Origin: Nocardia sp. NBC_00565
GTDB lineage: Bacteria; Actinomycetota; Actinomycetes; Mycobacteriales; Mycobacteriaceae
Direction of reading: 5' to 3'
DNA length: 64,000 nucleotides
Assembly: GCF_036345915.1 (NCBI RefSeq)
Contig: NZ_CP107785.1
Location: 1,674,001-1,738,000, forward strand
The notes beneath the pieces were generated by a model that saw nothing but the letters and a program-made list of their open reading frames with translations, was not told where the DNA came from and did not search any database. A program made the translations under genes and the position numbers. This document shows, in pieces, positions 36,733-46,104 of this stretch (position 1 is its first letter; every line of letters begins with the position of its first letter).

Positions 36733-37898
36733 CAGACCATCCGATCTTCGACCGGCAGTCCGAACTCGCCGCGACCGAACATGGCAAGGGCCCGTTCGAC
36801 ATCGTTGATCACGTGCACACTGCCCGCGTGGGCGTCGCGCCAATGTCGTTCGATCGGATTGGGTTTGCGGATCGAGTGCCCGCCGGAGTTGTCGAACAGC
36901 AACTCGATCGCCTGGATCGCGCGCTCGGTGCCGCGCACTTGATCGCGCCGGGTCCGCAGGCGCACCTCGTACGGAATCTCCTCGCCCGCTTCGGCATAGC
37001 GCAGCTGCTCGGCGATATTGTGTTCCATCTGCAGGATCGCGGCGTCGATTTCCGAGCCCGCGCGGGCGACCCGCACGTGCGCGAATGCGTCCTCGGCCAC
37101 CTTCTGCCCGCCGTAGGACAGCCGCACCCGTTCGCGCATCCGCTCGATATGCGCCGCGTACGCGCCCTGCGCCGCCCCGATGATGGGGGCGGTGATGGTG
37201 TTGGAGAAGACACCGGCGAACGGAATCCTGTACAGCGCAGCGGGATTGGCCTCCTGGCCCGGTCCGCGCAGCTGCGACTGTTCGGTGGCGCTGTAGGTGC
37301 GGTGATGCGGTACGAACGCCTTCTCGATGACGATATCGTTGCTGCCGGTGCCGGACAGGCCGACCACATGCCAGACGTCATCGATCCGATAGTCGTTGCG
37401 CGGCATCAGGATTGTCAGATAGTCCTTGGGATTGCCGTGCTCGTCCGGGGCCAGCGCGCCGAGGAAGGCCCACTGGGCGTGATCGCATCCGGAGGAGAAG
37501 CTCCACCGTCCACTGACCTCGTAACCGCCTTCGACCGGGGTGAGACGGCCGGTCGGTGCGTACGACGACGAGATGAGCGTATCGGAATCGGTGCCCCACA
37601 CCTGCTCCTGCGCCCGCAACGGGAACAGCGCCAGCTGCCACGGGTGCACGCCGAGCACCGAGGATACCCAGCCGGTGGACGGGCAGGCCGCCGCGATCGC
37701 ACGAATGACCTCGTAGAACGCCACCGGGGAGGACTCGTCGCCACCGAACCGCGCGGGCTGCAGCATGCGGAACACCCCCGCCCCGGTCAATTCCCGGATG
37801 CTCGCCACGGGAACTCGCCGCGCCAGATCGGTCTCCGCGGCTCGCTCCCGGATCGCCGGGAGCAGATCCCCCACCCGATCGAGCACCTTGTTGGTCAT
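36732..37898 (-). CDS. HsaA-like flavin-dependent monooxygenase (acyl-CoA dehydrogenase fold)
   Basis: 388 residues from ATG 37898 (AGGAGG upstream). ACAD fold: GGDESSPVAFYEVIRAIAAA, CPSTGWVSSVLGVHPWQLAL and the C-terminal SGGHSIRKPNPIERHWRDAH. This matches the HsaA/HpaB-type group D oxygenase subunits that hydroxylate phenols using FADH2/FMNH2 from a separate reductase. No reductase gene is adjacent. Confidence 0.85.
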   Translation of the reverse strand: MTNKVLDRVGDLLPAIRERAAETDLARRVPVASIRELTGAGVFRMLQPARFGGDESSPVAFYEVIRAIAAACPSTGWVSSVLGVHPWQLALFPLRAQEQVWGTDSDTLISSSYAPTGRLTPVEGGYEVSGRWSFSSGCDHAQWAFLGALAPDEHGNPKDYLTILMPRNDYRIDDVWHVVGLSGTGSNDIVIEKAFVPHHRTYSATEQSQLRGPGQEANPAALYRIPFAGVFSNTITAPIIGAAQGAYAAHIERMRERVRLSYGGQKVAEDAFAHVRVARAGSEIDAAILQMEHNIAEQLRYAEAGEEIPYEVRLRTRRDQVRGTERAIQAIELLFDNSGGHSIRKPNPIERHWRDAHAGSVHVINDVERALAMFGRGEFGLPVEDRMV

Positions 37899-38011
37899 AG
37901 CGGGTGTCCTCCTGTGTTCTGATCCCTCGGGTTCCGATTCGCCGGACGCCATGCCGCTGACGCTATGGCGCTCGGAGCGGCCCGTCGGGGACGAGTCCCG
38001 GTGATCGGAAC

Positions 38012-38452
38012 TCAGGGCTCGGTGGCCGCGAGTATGCGTTCGAGGAGGGTTTGCAGGCGGCGTTGTTCGGTGGGAGAGAGTTCGTTGGTCATGGGGGAGA
38101 GCGACTGTTCGATGTGGCTGCGGAGGCGGTCCACGAGCTCGGCCCCATCCGAGGTGAGGAAGACGTCCACAGCGCGGCCGTCGCCGGCATTGGGGGCGCG
38201 CTGCAGTAGTCCGCGCTTCTCGGCGCGGTCGACGAGGCCGGTCATCGATGATTTCTCCAGGCCGAGGTAGTCGGCGAGCGCGGTCATGCGCAGCCGGCGG
38301 TCCCGCAGGATTCCGAGCACTCGCAGTTGGGTGAGCGACAGGTCGTTTTCGGCGCCCAGCTTGTTCAATACCGCCATCGTCGCAAAGGCGGTCTGTACGA
38401 GTGTGTCGACCAAGCTGTCCTGTTCGGCTGGGCGCGGCCGCGATGTCACCAT
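38012..38452 (-). CDS. MarR family regulator
   Basis: 146 residues. Winged HTH LTQLRVLGILRDRRLRMTAL, then ADYLGLEKSSMTGLVDRAEK and the beta-wing NAGDGRAVDVFLTSDG. Divergent from the oxidoreductase at 38534, with a long inverted repeat in between. Likely represses both. Confidence 0.92.
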   Translation of the reverse strand: MVTSRPRPAEQDSLVDTLVQTAFATMAVLNKLGAENDLSLTQLRVLGILRDRRLRMTALADYLGLEKSSMTGLVDRAEKRGLLQRAPNAGDGRAVDVFLTSDGAELVDRLRSHIEQSLSPMTNELSPTEQRRLQTLLERILAATEP

Positions 38453-38478
38453 GCACGAAGCCTACTTGACTCGATTCG

Positions 38479-38506
38479 TAATACCAACTAATTTTAGTTC
38501 GTATTA
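38479..38506. promoter_or_regulatory. MarR operator candidate (13-bp arms)
   Basis: TAATACCAACTAA (38479-38491) and TTAGTTCGTATTA (38494-38506) form an inverted repeat matching at 12 of 13 positions with a 2-bp spacer. It sits centrally in the 81-bp MarR/oxidoreductase gap and is AT-rich against the background. Confidence 0.65.
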
Positions 38507-38533
38507 CCAATCAAATTGTGAAGGAGTTCCATC

Positions 38534-39481
38534 ATGAAAGCCGCGGTTGTCAGCTCGTTCGATTCGGCTCCCCGCTACGCGGAGTTCGCTGCGCCCGTAC
38601 CGGTCGGTCCGCACGACCTTGTCGTCGATGTGATCGCGTCGGGACTGCATCCCCGAGTTCGGTCACAGGCCGACGGAACGCACTACACCAGCACCGATAC
38701 GCTGCCGCTGGTCCCGGGGGTCGACGGTGTCGGGCGGGGTGCGGACGGTCTGTTGCGCTACTTCATCCTCGCGGACACCACTGTGGGCGCGATGGCCGAA
38801 CAGACCGTCATCGATACCCGCCGCAGCATTGTGTTGCCCGAGGAGTGCGACCCCATCGCGATCGCGGCCGCCGTGAACCCGGCCATGTCCGCATGGGTCG
38901 CGCTCCGTCAGCGCATCGAATTCCGGGCCGGGCAGCAAGTCCTCGTCCTCGGTGCCACCGGCAATGCCGGCCGGATGGCCGTTCAGGTCGCGAAACTCTT
39001 CGGCGCACAACAGATCATCGCCGCCGGTCGCAACGCCGAACAGCTGGCCGCCTTGCCCGCACTCGGCGCCACCGACACCGTCCTGCTCGACGGAGACGCC
39101 GGTCGGCTCGGTCGAGCGGCCGCCGACGTCGATGTCGTAATCGACTACATCTGGGGCCAACCCACCACCACCGCGATGGTCGCGGTCATCACCGACCGCG
39201 CCGACCGCGCCAAGCCGCTCACCTGGATCGAAATCGGCTCGGTCGCCGGCCCCACCGCATCGATCCCTTCAGCCGCCCTCCGCGCCGCCCGCCTCGAGAT
39301 CGTCGGCAGCGGACAGGGTTCGGTGAGCACCCACGAGATCCTCGCCGAACTCCCTGCTCTGGCTCAGGAAATCACCAAAGGAACCTTCGACATCGCCGCC
39401 CGCCCCACACCACTGTCGGACGTCGAACGCGCCTGGGCCGAGACTGCCCGAACGACCGAACGCATCGTCCTCACCCCCTGA
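38534..39481 (+). CDS. MDR-family quinone oxidoreductase-like enzyme
   Basis: 315 residues. N-terminal GroES-like fold (LVVDVIASGLHPRVRSQADG), then a Rossmann fold with LVLGATGNAGRMAVQVAKLF. No catalytic-zinc cysteine cluster is seen, consistent with zeta-crystallin/quinone oxidoreductase types. Preceded by GAAGGAG and divergent from MarR, so probably induced by a quinone or electrophile. Confidence 0.88.
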   Translation: MKAAVVSSFDSAPRYAEFAAPVPVGPHDLVVDVIASGLHPRVRSQADGTHYTSTDTLPLVPGVDGVGRGADGLLRYFILADTTVGAMAEQTVIDTRRSIVLPEECDPIAIAAAVNPAMSAWVALRQRIEFRAGQQVLVLGATGNAGRMAVQVAKLFGAQQIIAAGRNAEQLAALPALGATDTVLLDGDAGRLGRAAADVDVVIDYIWGQPTTTAMVAVITDRADRAKPLTWIEIGSVAGPTASIPSAALRAARLEIVGSGQGSVSTHEILAELPALAQEITKGTFDIAARPTPLSDVERAWAETARTTERIVLTP

Positions 39482-39598
39482 CCGACTTTGCGAAGAGTGT
39501 CGCGCCCACCCCGTTCTCTCCGACGCTCATAGCGGTGTCGGTGAACCCGGCCGCCATGGGCGGGGCAGTCGAAATCTGCGGCGTAGAGCGATGTGGCG

Positions 39599-41080
39599 CT
39601 AGGTGTTTCGGGCGGCGGCGGCTCCGGCTCGGCGGCCGAAGAAGGTCCCGTCGGCGAGGGAGGTACCGCTGATGTAGCCCTCGCCGTGCAGGCCGGAACT
39701 GGCGCGGCCCGCGGCGTAGAGGGCAGGTATGGGGGTGCTGTCGAGGTTCAGGACTTGGCCGTCGAGGGTGGTGTGGAGGCCGCCGAGGGTGAAGACGGAG
39801 GCGCCGGTGCCGCGGCGGGTGCCGGATTCCGAGGGTGGGCGGATTCCTGCTTTGATATCGATGGCAGCCAGTGGTGGTGTGAGTGGGCGAAGCCAGCGCG
39901 GTGCCTTGTGGAAGTCGGGATCGATTCCGCGCGAAGCAAATTCGTTGTAGCGGGCAATGGTGGCCGCGAGTGCGCGTGGGGGCAGATCGAGTAGTTCGTC
40001 GAGTTCGTCGATCGATTCCGCGACGTGCGTCGGACGCACGCCCCACCGCTCGCGCTCGGGCACTTCCTCGTAGCCCTGCTCGTCGACCACCACCCATACG
40101 TTCATGTCCTGGCGGAACAATGCGGCCTGGCCGATGCGGCCGGGATAGGTGTCCTCGTTGACGAAGCGCTGGCCATGGTTGTTGACGAGCATGCCGCGGG
40201 CGGCGAAGCCGGGAATCAGGGATGCGCCGACCTGACCGGCCGACATGTGCCGGACCGCGGCGCCAGCGGCTTGCGCGATGCGGATGCCGCTGCCGTCGTC
40301 GGTGCCGGCACTGACCTTGGTGTGGCCGAGCAGTCGTGGCGCATGCGCGGCCAGCATATCGTCGTTATCGACGAAACCGCCGGTGGTGAGCACACATCCG
40401 CGGCGAGCCCGGATGGTGAGTTCGCGACCGTAGCGACGAGCCGCGACACCGACCACCGAATCATCCTCGTCCAGAATCAGATTGGTCACGTAAGTGTCGT
40501 ATTGCACTGCTACACCGGCAGATTCGGCCGCCGACACGAGACAGTCCATCAACAGTTTGCCGCCGAAGTCATTGGCCGTGGGTCGATGGCCACGCGGGGC
40601 GGGAGTGGCGATTTCGGTGAAGGGCCAACTGTTCTCACCGAGCCACATCAGCCCGTCGTCGGTCGGCGGCACCCACGCGGGCGAATCCCACAGGCTCGGT
40701 TTGAACGGCACGCCGCGCTCGACCAGCCAGTGGAAATGCGCGACACTGTGCTCGCTGTAGTGCGCGATCTTCTGCTCGTCGGCGCCGGGTCCGAGCGCTG
40801 CCAGCAGGAAAGCGGCCAGCTGTTCGGGACTGTCGTCGAACCCGCACGCCCGCTGAATCGGCGTACCGCCGCCGAGGTAGATCTCGCCACCGGACAGCGC
40901 CGACGCGCCACCCGGCCCACCGGCTCGATCCAGTACCAACACCTGCGCACCCGCCGTCGCCGCCTCGAAGGCGGCGGACGCTCCCGCGCAGCCGTATCCG
41001 ACGACCAGCACGTCGGTCTCGATGTCATAGGACTTCACCTCGGCGGCCGCGCGCGGCGCGACCGGATTGCGGACCGTCAT
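39599..41080 (-). CDS. FAD-binding 3-ketosteroid-dehydrogenase-like flavoprotein
   Basis: 493 residues from ATG 41080. FAD site DVLVVGYGCAGASAAFEAAT; GCVLTTGGFVDND; C-terminal GRASSGLHGEGYISGTSLAD. Resembles KstD/fumarate-reductase-like flavoproteins of Nocardia and Mycobacterium. It is divergent from the epimerase/PEP-mobile-domain fusion with a CRP-like site in the 169-bp gap, so the two are likely to act together. Substrate uncertain. Confidence 0.88.
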   Translation of the reverse strand: MTVRNPVAPRAAAEVKSYDIETDVLVVGYGCAGASAAFEAATAGAQVLVLDRAGGPGGASALSGGEIYLGGGTPIQRACGFDDSPEQLAAFLLAALGPGADEQKIAHYSEHSVAHFHWLVERGVPFKPSLWDSPAWVPPTDDGLMWLGENSWPFTEIATPAPRGHRPTANDFGGKLLMDCLVSAAESAGVAVQYDTYVTNLILDEDDSVVGVAARRYGRELTIRARRGCVLTTGGFVDNDDMLAAHAPRLLGHTKVSAGTDDGSGIRIAQAAGAAVRHMSAGQVGASLIPGFAARGMLVNNHGQRFVNEDTYPGRIGQAALFRQDMNVWVVVDEQGYEEVPERERWGVRPTHVAESIDELDELLDLPPRALAATIARYNEFASRGIDPDFHKAPRWLRPLTPPLAAIDIKAGIRPPSESGTRRGTGASVFTLGGLHTTLDGQVLNLDSTPIPALYAAGRASSGLHGEGYISGTSLADGTFFGRRAGAAAARNT

Positions 41081-41197
41081 GGCTGTGAGACTTCCGCCGA
41101 CGTACCAGAGGTGGCATCGATGATCTCGGTGGTCGAGCCGGGTACTCCCGTTGAGTGGGACTGGAGCCGGTCGCCGCGTCCGGCACTCGCGATGGTG

Positions 41198-41213
41198 TGT
41201 GAACGGCGTCACG
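41198..41213. promoter_or_regulatory. CRP/GlxR-like site upstream of the PEP fusion gene
   Basis: TGTGAACGGCGTCACG fits TGTGA-N6-TCACA at 9 of 10 defined positions and lies 36 bp before the ATG at 41250, in the divergent gap. Binding by a housekeeping CRP/GlxR protein is inferred from consensus only. Confidence 0.4.
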
Positions 41214-41249
41214 TTCGCGTATCCCGACGCCAGTGAGGAGAAGAAATCG

Positions 41250-43667
41250 ATGCGGGTCCTGGTCACCGGAATCACCGAGCCGAGCGGTCGCGCGGTGGCG
41301 CGCATGCTGTTGGCCGCCGGGCACGAAGTGGCCGGGCTGGACCGCCGGTGGCACCGCCTCATCGACCCCCGGGTGCAGTTCATCGCCGGAGATCCCACCG
41401 ACCCGGCGACAGCGGTCGGCGGATGTGCGAGCGTCGTACACCTGGCCGGGGCTGGACTCGCCGAGATCGCCACCGCGGCATGCGATGCCGGTGCGCGCGT
41501 GGTGGTTCCGGTGATCGCCGGAGCGCGCCCCTCGGACGCTGAGGCGATGGCTGTGCTGCGGACTTCAGGCGCGGACAGCGTGCTGGTGCGTACCGCGCCG
41601 ACCGCGGGCCGCCGCATCGGTCACGAAACCCGACGCGCACTCGAGCCGATCCTCGGATCGAGGTCCGCCGACGGATTCCAGCTGCTGCACAGCGACGATC
41701 TGGACCGTTTCCTTGTGCTCGCCGCCACGGCACTCCGACCCGGTCGTGGCGACGGGCTGGAGATCGTCGACCTCGCGGCCTCCGGCGTGGTCACCACCGA
41801 CGAGGTACGCGAACTGATGCGTGCGGCAGGCGTGCGCTATTCGGCCTGGGTGCCCGGCTGGTCCGGCCGCCGACCACTATTGGATCCGACTGTCGCACAG
41901 GAGAAATGGGGCTTTCGGTGCGGCTGGACCGCCTGCGAGGTGATCGCCGACCTGGTGCGCGGCATGATCGGCCGCAAGCCCGGCGGCGGCTTCCGGACCC
42001 GTCGCGGCGCTATCCCGTTGCCGTCGCACGTGATTCCCGCCCGCGCCGCTACCTCCGACAACCACCCGCTGTCGAATGTCGCCCCCGAGGGCCTGGAGGG
42101 CGAATTCGACGACCGGGTCGACGCGCGCTACCCGGTGCACACCGCCACCAACACTTCCGAGGCGCTCCCCGGCCCGATGACCCCGCTCACCATCGACCTG
42201 CAGGCCGGTGCGATCCGGCTGAGCAACGAGGCCATGGGCGAGATGATCGCGCTCGGTGGAATCGCGTTGGAGCACTGGACGAGTCGAGTCACCACAGTGC
42301 TGGGCCACCATATCTACATCAATGCCTCGATCGGTGTGCTCGCCGCCGAGAACATGCCGGGCTGGGACGAGGAGAGCATCCGTCGCGACGCCTACGGCAA
42401 TATCCCCGCCGAGATCGCCCTGCAGCCGCACGGGAAGCCGCCGATGCCGACCGGCCCGGCCAGCAAGCTGGCGACCGCTCGCGCGACCTCGCGGGTCATC
42501 GCCACCGCCCGCCACTTCGGCAAGACGGCGGAGCTGATCAATGCCGCATCGCATGCGGAGGCGTTGAGCGCGAACGAGATTCGCGCGCTCTCCGATGAAC
42601 AACTGCACGTGCGGGCACTGCTATGGCGCGACCGGCTGCACCAGGCATGGCAAGCCGCGGCGATCGGCGTGATGATGACCGGTGCCGCCACCGCTATCCA
42701 CGCGCGAGGCAAGGGCGGGGGCGACGTACCGATCGACCTGAACCGTTTGGAGTCAGCGAAGCCCATGCTCGCGGTCGAGCGACTGGCCGAACTGTGCCGT
42801 GCCGACGCCGATCTGTGTGAGTTGGCGCGCGGCGGGGATGTCGATGCGGCACGAGCGAAGTCGCCTGCCTTCGCGACCGCGCTCGACGAGGAGTTGGCAA
42901 AGGTCGGGCACCGCGGTCCCGGTGAATGCGAACTGATCAATCCGACATTCGGCGACCGGCCGGCTCTTTTGGTGAGTGCTGCCGCCCGCGCCGCCCAAAT
43001 GCCCGCGCCCAAGCGCGAACTCGTCGACCCGTCGCCGAATCGCACCGCGCGCATGGCCGCCGGAGCCACCGTGGCCCGGGAACGAGCGCGCGACGGCGTC
43101 GTCCGGATCACCAACTGTCTACGACTTGCCGTGCGCGAGCGGGCCGATCGGCTGGTTCGGGCCGGTCGGCTGCGCGAGACCGACGACGCCTGTTACCTGA
43201 CTCTGGACGAAATCTTCTGTCTTCCAGCGGATGCGGCCGACAAGGTAGCTCGCCGGCGTGCCGAGCGCACGCGGCTGCAAGCCATCCGGATGCCCGATGT
43301 CATTGCCGGACAATGGGAATCGGTCCCTTGCGGCGCGACCCTGGCCGCAGACGAAAGTCTTACCGGCATCGGCGTATGCGCCGGTGTGGTGGAGGGTCGA
43401 GTGAAGCTGGTGCTGTCGCTGGACGACGATATCGAGCCCGGCGACATCCTGGTCGCCTCGGTGACCGACACCGGCCACACCGCGATGTTCGCCTATGCCG
43501 CCGCCGTGATCACCGATATCGGCGGATCCGCATCGCATGCCGCGATCGTCGCCCGGGAATTCGGCATCCCCTGTGTCGTCGACACCAAGACCGCCACCAC
43601 CAGTCTCGCCGACGGCCAGCGCGTGCGTGTGGACGGCGCGGCCGGGACCGTCACGCTGCTGGCCTGA
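41250..43667 (+). CDS. NAD(P)-binding epimerase domain fused to PEP-utilising (mobile) domain
   Basis: 805 residues from ATG 41250, preceded by GAGGAGAAG. The N-terminus (MRVLVTGITEPSGRAVARML) is a Rossmann epimerase-like domain of ~260 residues. The middle has LSNEAMGEMIALGGIALEHW and helical sequence like rifampicin phosphotransferase/PPDK-type proteins. The C-terminus holds the phosphohistidine motif GGSASHAAIVAREFGIP with His763. An ATP-grasp domain, normally needed to charge that histidine, is not seen. Its partner may be supplied elsewhere. Confidence 0.85.
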   Translation: MRVLVTGITEPSGRAVARMLLAAGHEVAGLDRRWHRLIDPRVQFIAGDPTDPATAVGGCASVVHLAGAGLAEIATAACDAGARVVVPVIAGARPSDAEAMAVLRTSGADSVLVRTAPTAGRRIGHETRRALEPILGSRSADGFQLLHSDDLDRFLVLAATALRPGRGDGLEIVDLAASGVVTTDEVRELMRAAGVRYSAWVPGWSGRRPLLDPTVAQEKWGFRCGWTACEVIADLVRGMIGRKPGGGFRTRRGAIPLPSHVIPARAATSDNHPLSNVAPEGLEGEFDDRVDARYPVHTATNTSEALPGPMTPLTIDLQAGAIRLSNEAMGEMIALGGIALEHWTSRVTTVLGHHIYINASIGVLAAENMPGWDEESIRRDAYGNIPAEIALQPHGKPPMPTGPASKLATARATSRVIATARHFGKTAELINAASHAEALSANEIRALSDEQLHVRALLWRDRLHQAWQAAAIGVMMTGAATAIHARGKGGGDVPIDLNRLESAKPMLAVERLAELCRADADLCELARGGDVDAARAKSPAFATALDEELAKVGHRGPGECELINPTFGDRPALLVSAAARAAQMPAPKRELVDPSPNRTARMAAGATVARERARDGVVRITNCLRLAVRERADRLVRAGRLRETDDACYLTLDEIFCLPADAADKVARRRAERTRLQAIRMPDVIAGQWESVPCGATLAADESLTGIGVCAGVVEGRVKLVLSLDDDIEPGDILVASVTDTGHTAMFAYAAAVITDIGGSASHAAIVAREFGIPCVVDTKTATTSLADGQRVRVDGAAGTVTLLA

Positions 43668-43730
43668 CCGCCCGGCGCAGGAACTTGGGCCGCAGACCAC
43701 TCCCGGCCCATGATGAAAGGAACACCCCTC

Positions 43731-44669
43731 GTGAAGAATTCGCGCGCTTTCCGCGGCGCCATCGCGGCCTCGGCCGTCGTGCTCGTCGGCGTGATCCCGG
43801 CGCTGGCCGGTCCGGCAGCAGCGGGCCCGGCGCTATCGGGTCCGGCCGCGCCCGTACTGCAGTCTCCGGGTAAGGCCGATCGGCCGATGGGACTGGCGCA
43901 TGCGCCGAATGCCCGCGATATCGGCGGTTATCCGGCCAAGGGCGCCAGCTTGCTCGCGACCGGTGTGGTCTACCGCTCCGACGCGCTGGCCAAACTCGAC
44001 GACGGTGAACAGCAGAAGCTGGTGTCGCTCAACATCACTCAGGTCATCGACTTCCGTAGCCCGACCGAGACCGGCCGCGATCCCGATAAGCTCCCGGCAT
44101 CCATCCGCCGCACCGAACAGCCCGTCTACGATCCGGCCAACGACTTCTATGTCATGGTGTCGCGACTGATCCAGGGCGGACCGGCCGCACAGCAGGCCGC
44201 ACTCGGCGACGGCAAGGCCGCCCAGATCATGCGCGACTACTACGGCTGGTTCGTCTCGAACCCGAGCGCGCGGGCCCAATTCGCGCAGGCATTCAAGGAC
44301 ATCGCATCCGCGCAGGGTGCGGTGCTGTACCACTGTACGGCGGGCAAGGACCGCACCGGATGGATGACCGCGATCCTGATGAGTGCGCTGGATGTGCCGA
44401 AGGGACAGATCTACCACGACTTCCTGGACTCGAATGACAACCTGGCCGCCGGGAACAAGGCGTTGCTGGACGGGCTCGTCGCCCAGGGCCTGGTAACCGA
44501 TCGTGCGCTGTGGGAGCCGATTCTCGGTGTGCAGCGGGACTTCCTGGACGCGGCCTTCGATCAGGTGCAGGCGTCCTACGGTTCTTTCGACCGATTCCTC
44601 AGCGATGGGCTCGGGGTCGACAATGCGACGCTCGACGCGTTGCGGGCGAAGATGCTGACCAAGCACTGA
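43731..44669 (+). CDS. secreted PtpB-like tyrosine/lipid phosphatase
   Basis: 312 residues from GTG 43731 (AAAGGA ten bases upstream; ATG 43710 is an alternative). Signal peptide (GAIAASAVVLVGVIPALAGP), AHAPNARDIGGYPAKG typical of the PtpB/DUF family, and the P-loop YHCTAGKDRTGWM with catalytic Cys202. Removes phosphate from proteins or phosphoinositides outside the cytoplasm; PtpB of Mycobacterium tuberculosis is the named relative. Confidence 0.9.
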   Translation: MKNSRAFRGAIAASAVVLVGVIPALAGPAAAGPALSGPAAPVLQSPGKADRPMGLAHAPNARDIGGYPAKGASLLATGVVYRSDALAKLDDGEQQKLVSLNITQVIDFRSPTETGRDPDKLPASIRRTEQPVYDPANDFYVMVSRLIQGGPAAQQAALGDGKAAQIMRDYYGWFVSNPSARAQFAQAFKDIASAQGAVLYHCTAGKDRTGWMTAILMSALDVPKGQIYHDFLDSNDNLAAGNKALLDGLVAQGLVTDRALWEPILGVQRDFLDAAFDQVQASYGSFDRFLSDGLGVDNATLDALRAKMLTKH

Positions 44670-44673
44670 AATC

Positions 44674-44707
44674 TGTGCCGGTGCCACCAGACAGTGGCAC
44701 CGGCACA
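44674..44707. terminator. strong hairpin between convergent genes
   Basis: TGTGCCGGTGCCAC (44674-44687) pairs perfectly with GTGGCACCGGCACA (44694-44707), 14 bp with a 6-nt loop. It starts four bases after the phosphatase stop and ends just before the stop of the convergent gene, so it can terminate both. Confidence 0.8.
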
Positions 44708-44714
44708 TCCCGAA

Positions 44715-45344
44715 TTACCCGGCCGCGGTGAATCTTTCGGCCGCATCGCCACGCAGGCTCCCGGCCGGCAGCGTCCGCCCGCACAACACCAGCAGCAGAT
44801 CCTGCGCCGAACCCGCGAGCACCGACCCGGAGCCGTAATGGAAGTCGAGATCATCGGCGCGCAACTCGATCCCGTCGAGATCGACGCCGAAGAAGTTGAC
44901 GCTCCTCGGTGACAGCGCCCCGAGCACCAGCCGCATCCGATCGGCCGGGACGACGCGGTCGAGTCCCAACGCGACGGTGATATCCAGCCCGTGGATGACG
45001 TCGTGGCTGAGCGCGCCGGCGAACCCGCCGCCCGGCGGCTTCCACGGATGATCGATATTGTCCCGCACCGCGGCCACCAGTTCCTCGGACGTCAGCGCGG
45101 CGGCATCGGCGCGAGCACACTTGTCCGCCATCTTATTGAAGCTCCCACGCGCCTTGAGCATTTCGAGCGCGAAGCGCGGGGTCGACATCCGAAACGCCAT
45201 GGTGATATGCGCGACGACCTCCCGCGCCCGCCACCCCGCGCACAACGTCGGCGCATCCCACTGCTCGGTGTCCAGCCCGGCGAGCAACTTCGCCAGCTCA
45301 CTCCGCTCCGCCGCGATCGCCGCACGCACCTCGGCATCCGTCAT
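44715..45344 (-). CDS. maleylpyruvate isomerase-family mycothiol-dependent protein
   Basis: 209 residues. Four-helix DinB-like N-terminus with LCAGWRAREVVAHITMAFRM and HDVIHGLDITVALG supplying His ligands, as in TIGR03083 mycothiol-dependent isomerases. Actual substrate unknown; mycothiol use is a family property. Confidence 0.85.
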   Translation of the reverse strand: MTDAEVRAAIAAERSELAKLLAGLDTEQWDAPTLCAGWRAREVVAHITMAFRMSTPRFALEMLKARGSFNKMADKCARADAAALTSEELVAAVRDNIDHPWKPPGGGFAGALSHDVIHGLDITVALGLDRVVPADRMRLVLGALSPRSVNFFGVDLDGIELRADDLDFHYGSGSVLAGSAQDLLLVLCGRTLPAGSLRGDAAERFTAAG

Positions 45345-45451
45345 CGTGCCTCCTCCAACCTTTCCGGTATGCAGTCGTTCCCGTGACTAATGACGGATCT
45401 CCGATCCGAAACTCATCGGTGCTGAAGAACAGTGCTACGCAGCCGGCGCGG

Positions 45452-45997
45452 TCATGCGCGGAGGCCGTCGATGATCAGGTTCAGGATGCGGTCCGGCCGG
45501 TCTGGGTCGGCGTCCGGATCGATGCGCCACAGGACGCTGAGTTGCAGGAGTACGTCTTCGGGATCCAGGCCGGGTTTCAGGTCACCCGCTCCGATTCCGG
45601 CCGACAGCAGTGTGTCGATCGCGTCGACGAACGGGGCGTAGGCGTCGTCGTCGAGTCCATTGTTGGTGGCGGCGTGGATGACTTCGGCGACGCCGTACTT
45701 CAGTGCGGCGTAGCGGCGGACCTCGTCGAGCCAGAGGCGCAACGCCCGCATCGGTTCGTGTTGGTCGAGCAGCTGCGGTACCAAGTCGATCAGTTCGGCG
45801 ATTTCGCGGCGGTAGAGCTCCATGATCAGCGCCTCCCGGGACGGGAAGTGCCGGTACAGGGTGCCGCTGCCCACCTCGGCGCGTTTGGCGATGGCGTTCA
45901 TCGAGGTGGTCGCGTCCTCGCTCAGCGCGGCACGGGCGACAGCGAGTAGGTGTTCCCTGTTTCGCTGCGCGTCGGATCGGGTTTGTCGTTGGCTCAT
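45452..45997 (-). CDS. TetR family regulator
   Basis: 181 residues. HTH TSMNAIAKRAEVGSGTLYRH, FPSREALI. Divergent from the epimerase-like gene at 46105, with two related palindromes in the gap. Expected to repress that gene and itself. Confidence 0.9.
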   Translation of the reverse strand: MSQRQTRSDAQRNREHLLAVARAALSEDATTSMNAIAKRAEVGSGTLYRHFPSREALIMELYRREIAELIDLVPQLLDQHEPMRALRLWLDEVRRYAALKYGVAEVIHAATNNGLDDDAYAPFVDAIDTLLSAGIGAGDLKPGLDPEDVLLQLSVLWRIDPDADPDRPDRILNLIIDGLRA

Positions 45998-46024
45998 GCA
46001 TTCTCCGGGGCGAGGCTTGTTAAG

Positions 46025-46074
46025 CGGAGACGTCTCCGGTATCGTCGATCATAAGTGGAGAGGTCTCCGCTTAT
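46025..46074. promoter_or_regulatory. paired TetR operator palindromes
   Basis: CGGAGACGTCTCCG (46025-46038) is a perfect palindrome. ATAAGTGGAGA/TCTCCGCTTAT with a 2-bp centre (46051-46074) has one mismatched pair and the same GGAGA...TCTCC core. Two sites about 30 bp apart fit cooperative TetR binding. Confidence 0.6.
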
Positions 46075-46104
46075 ACTTGATTCCACAGTACCGGAGGGCT
46101 TGCC

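Noticed and set aside
36732..37898. Naming the monooxygenase hsaA and the hydrolase hsaD
   Set aside because: hsaB and hsaC are not adjacent, so they may be paralogues acting on another substrate.
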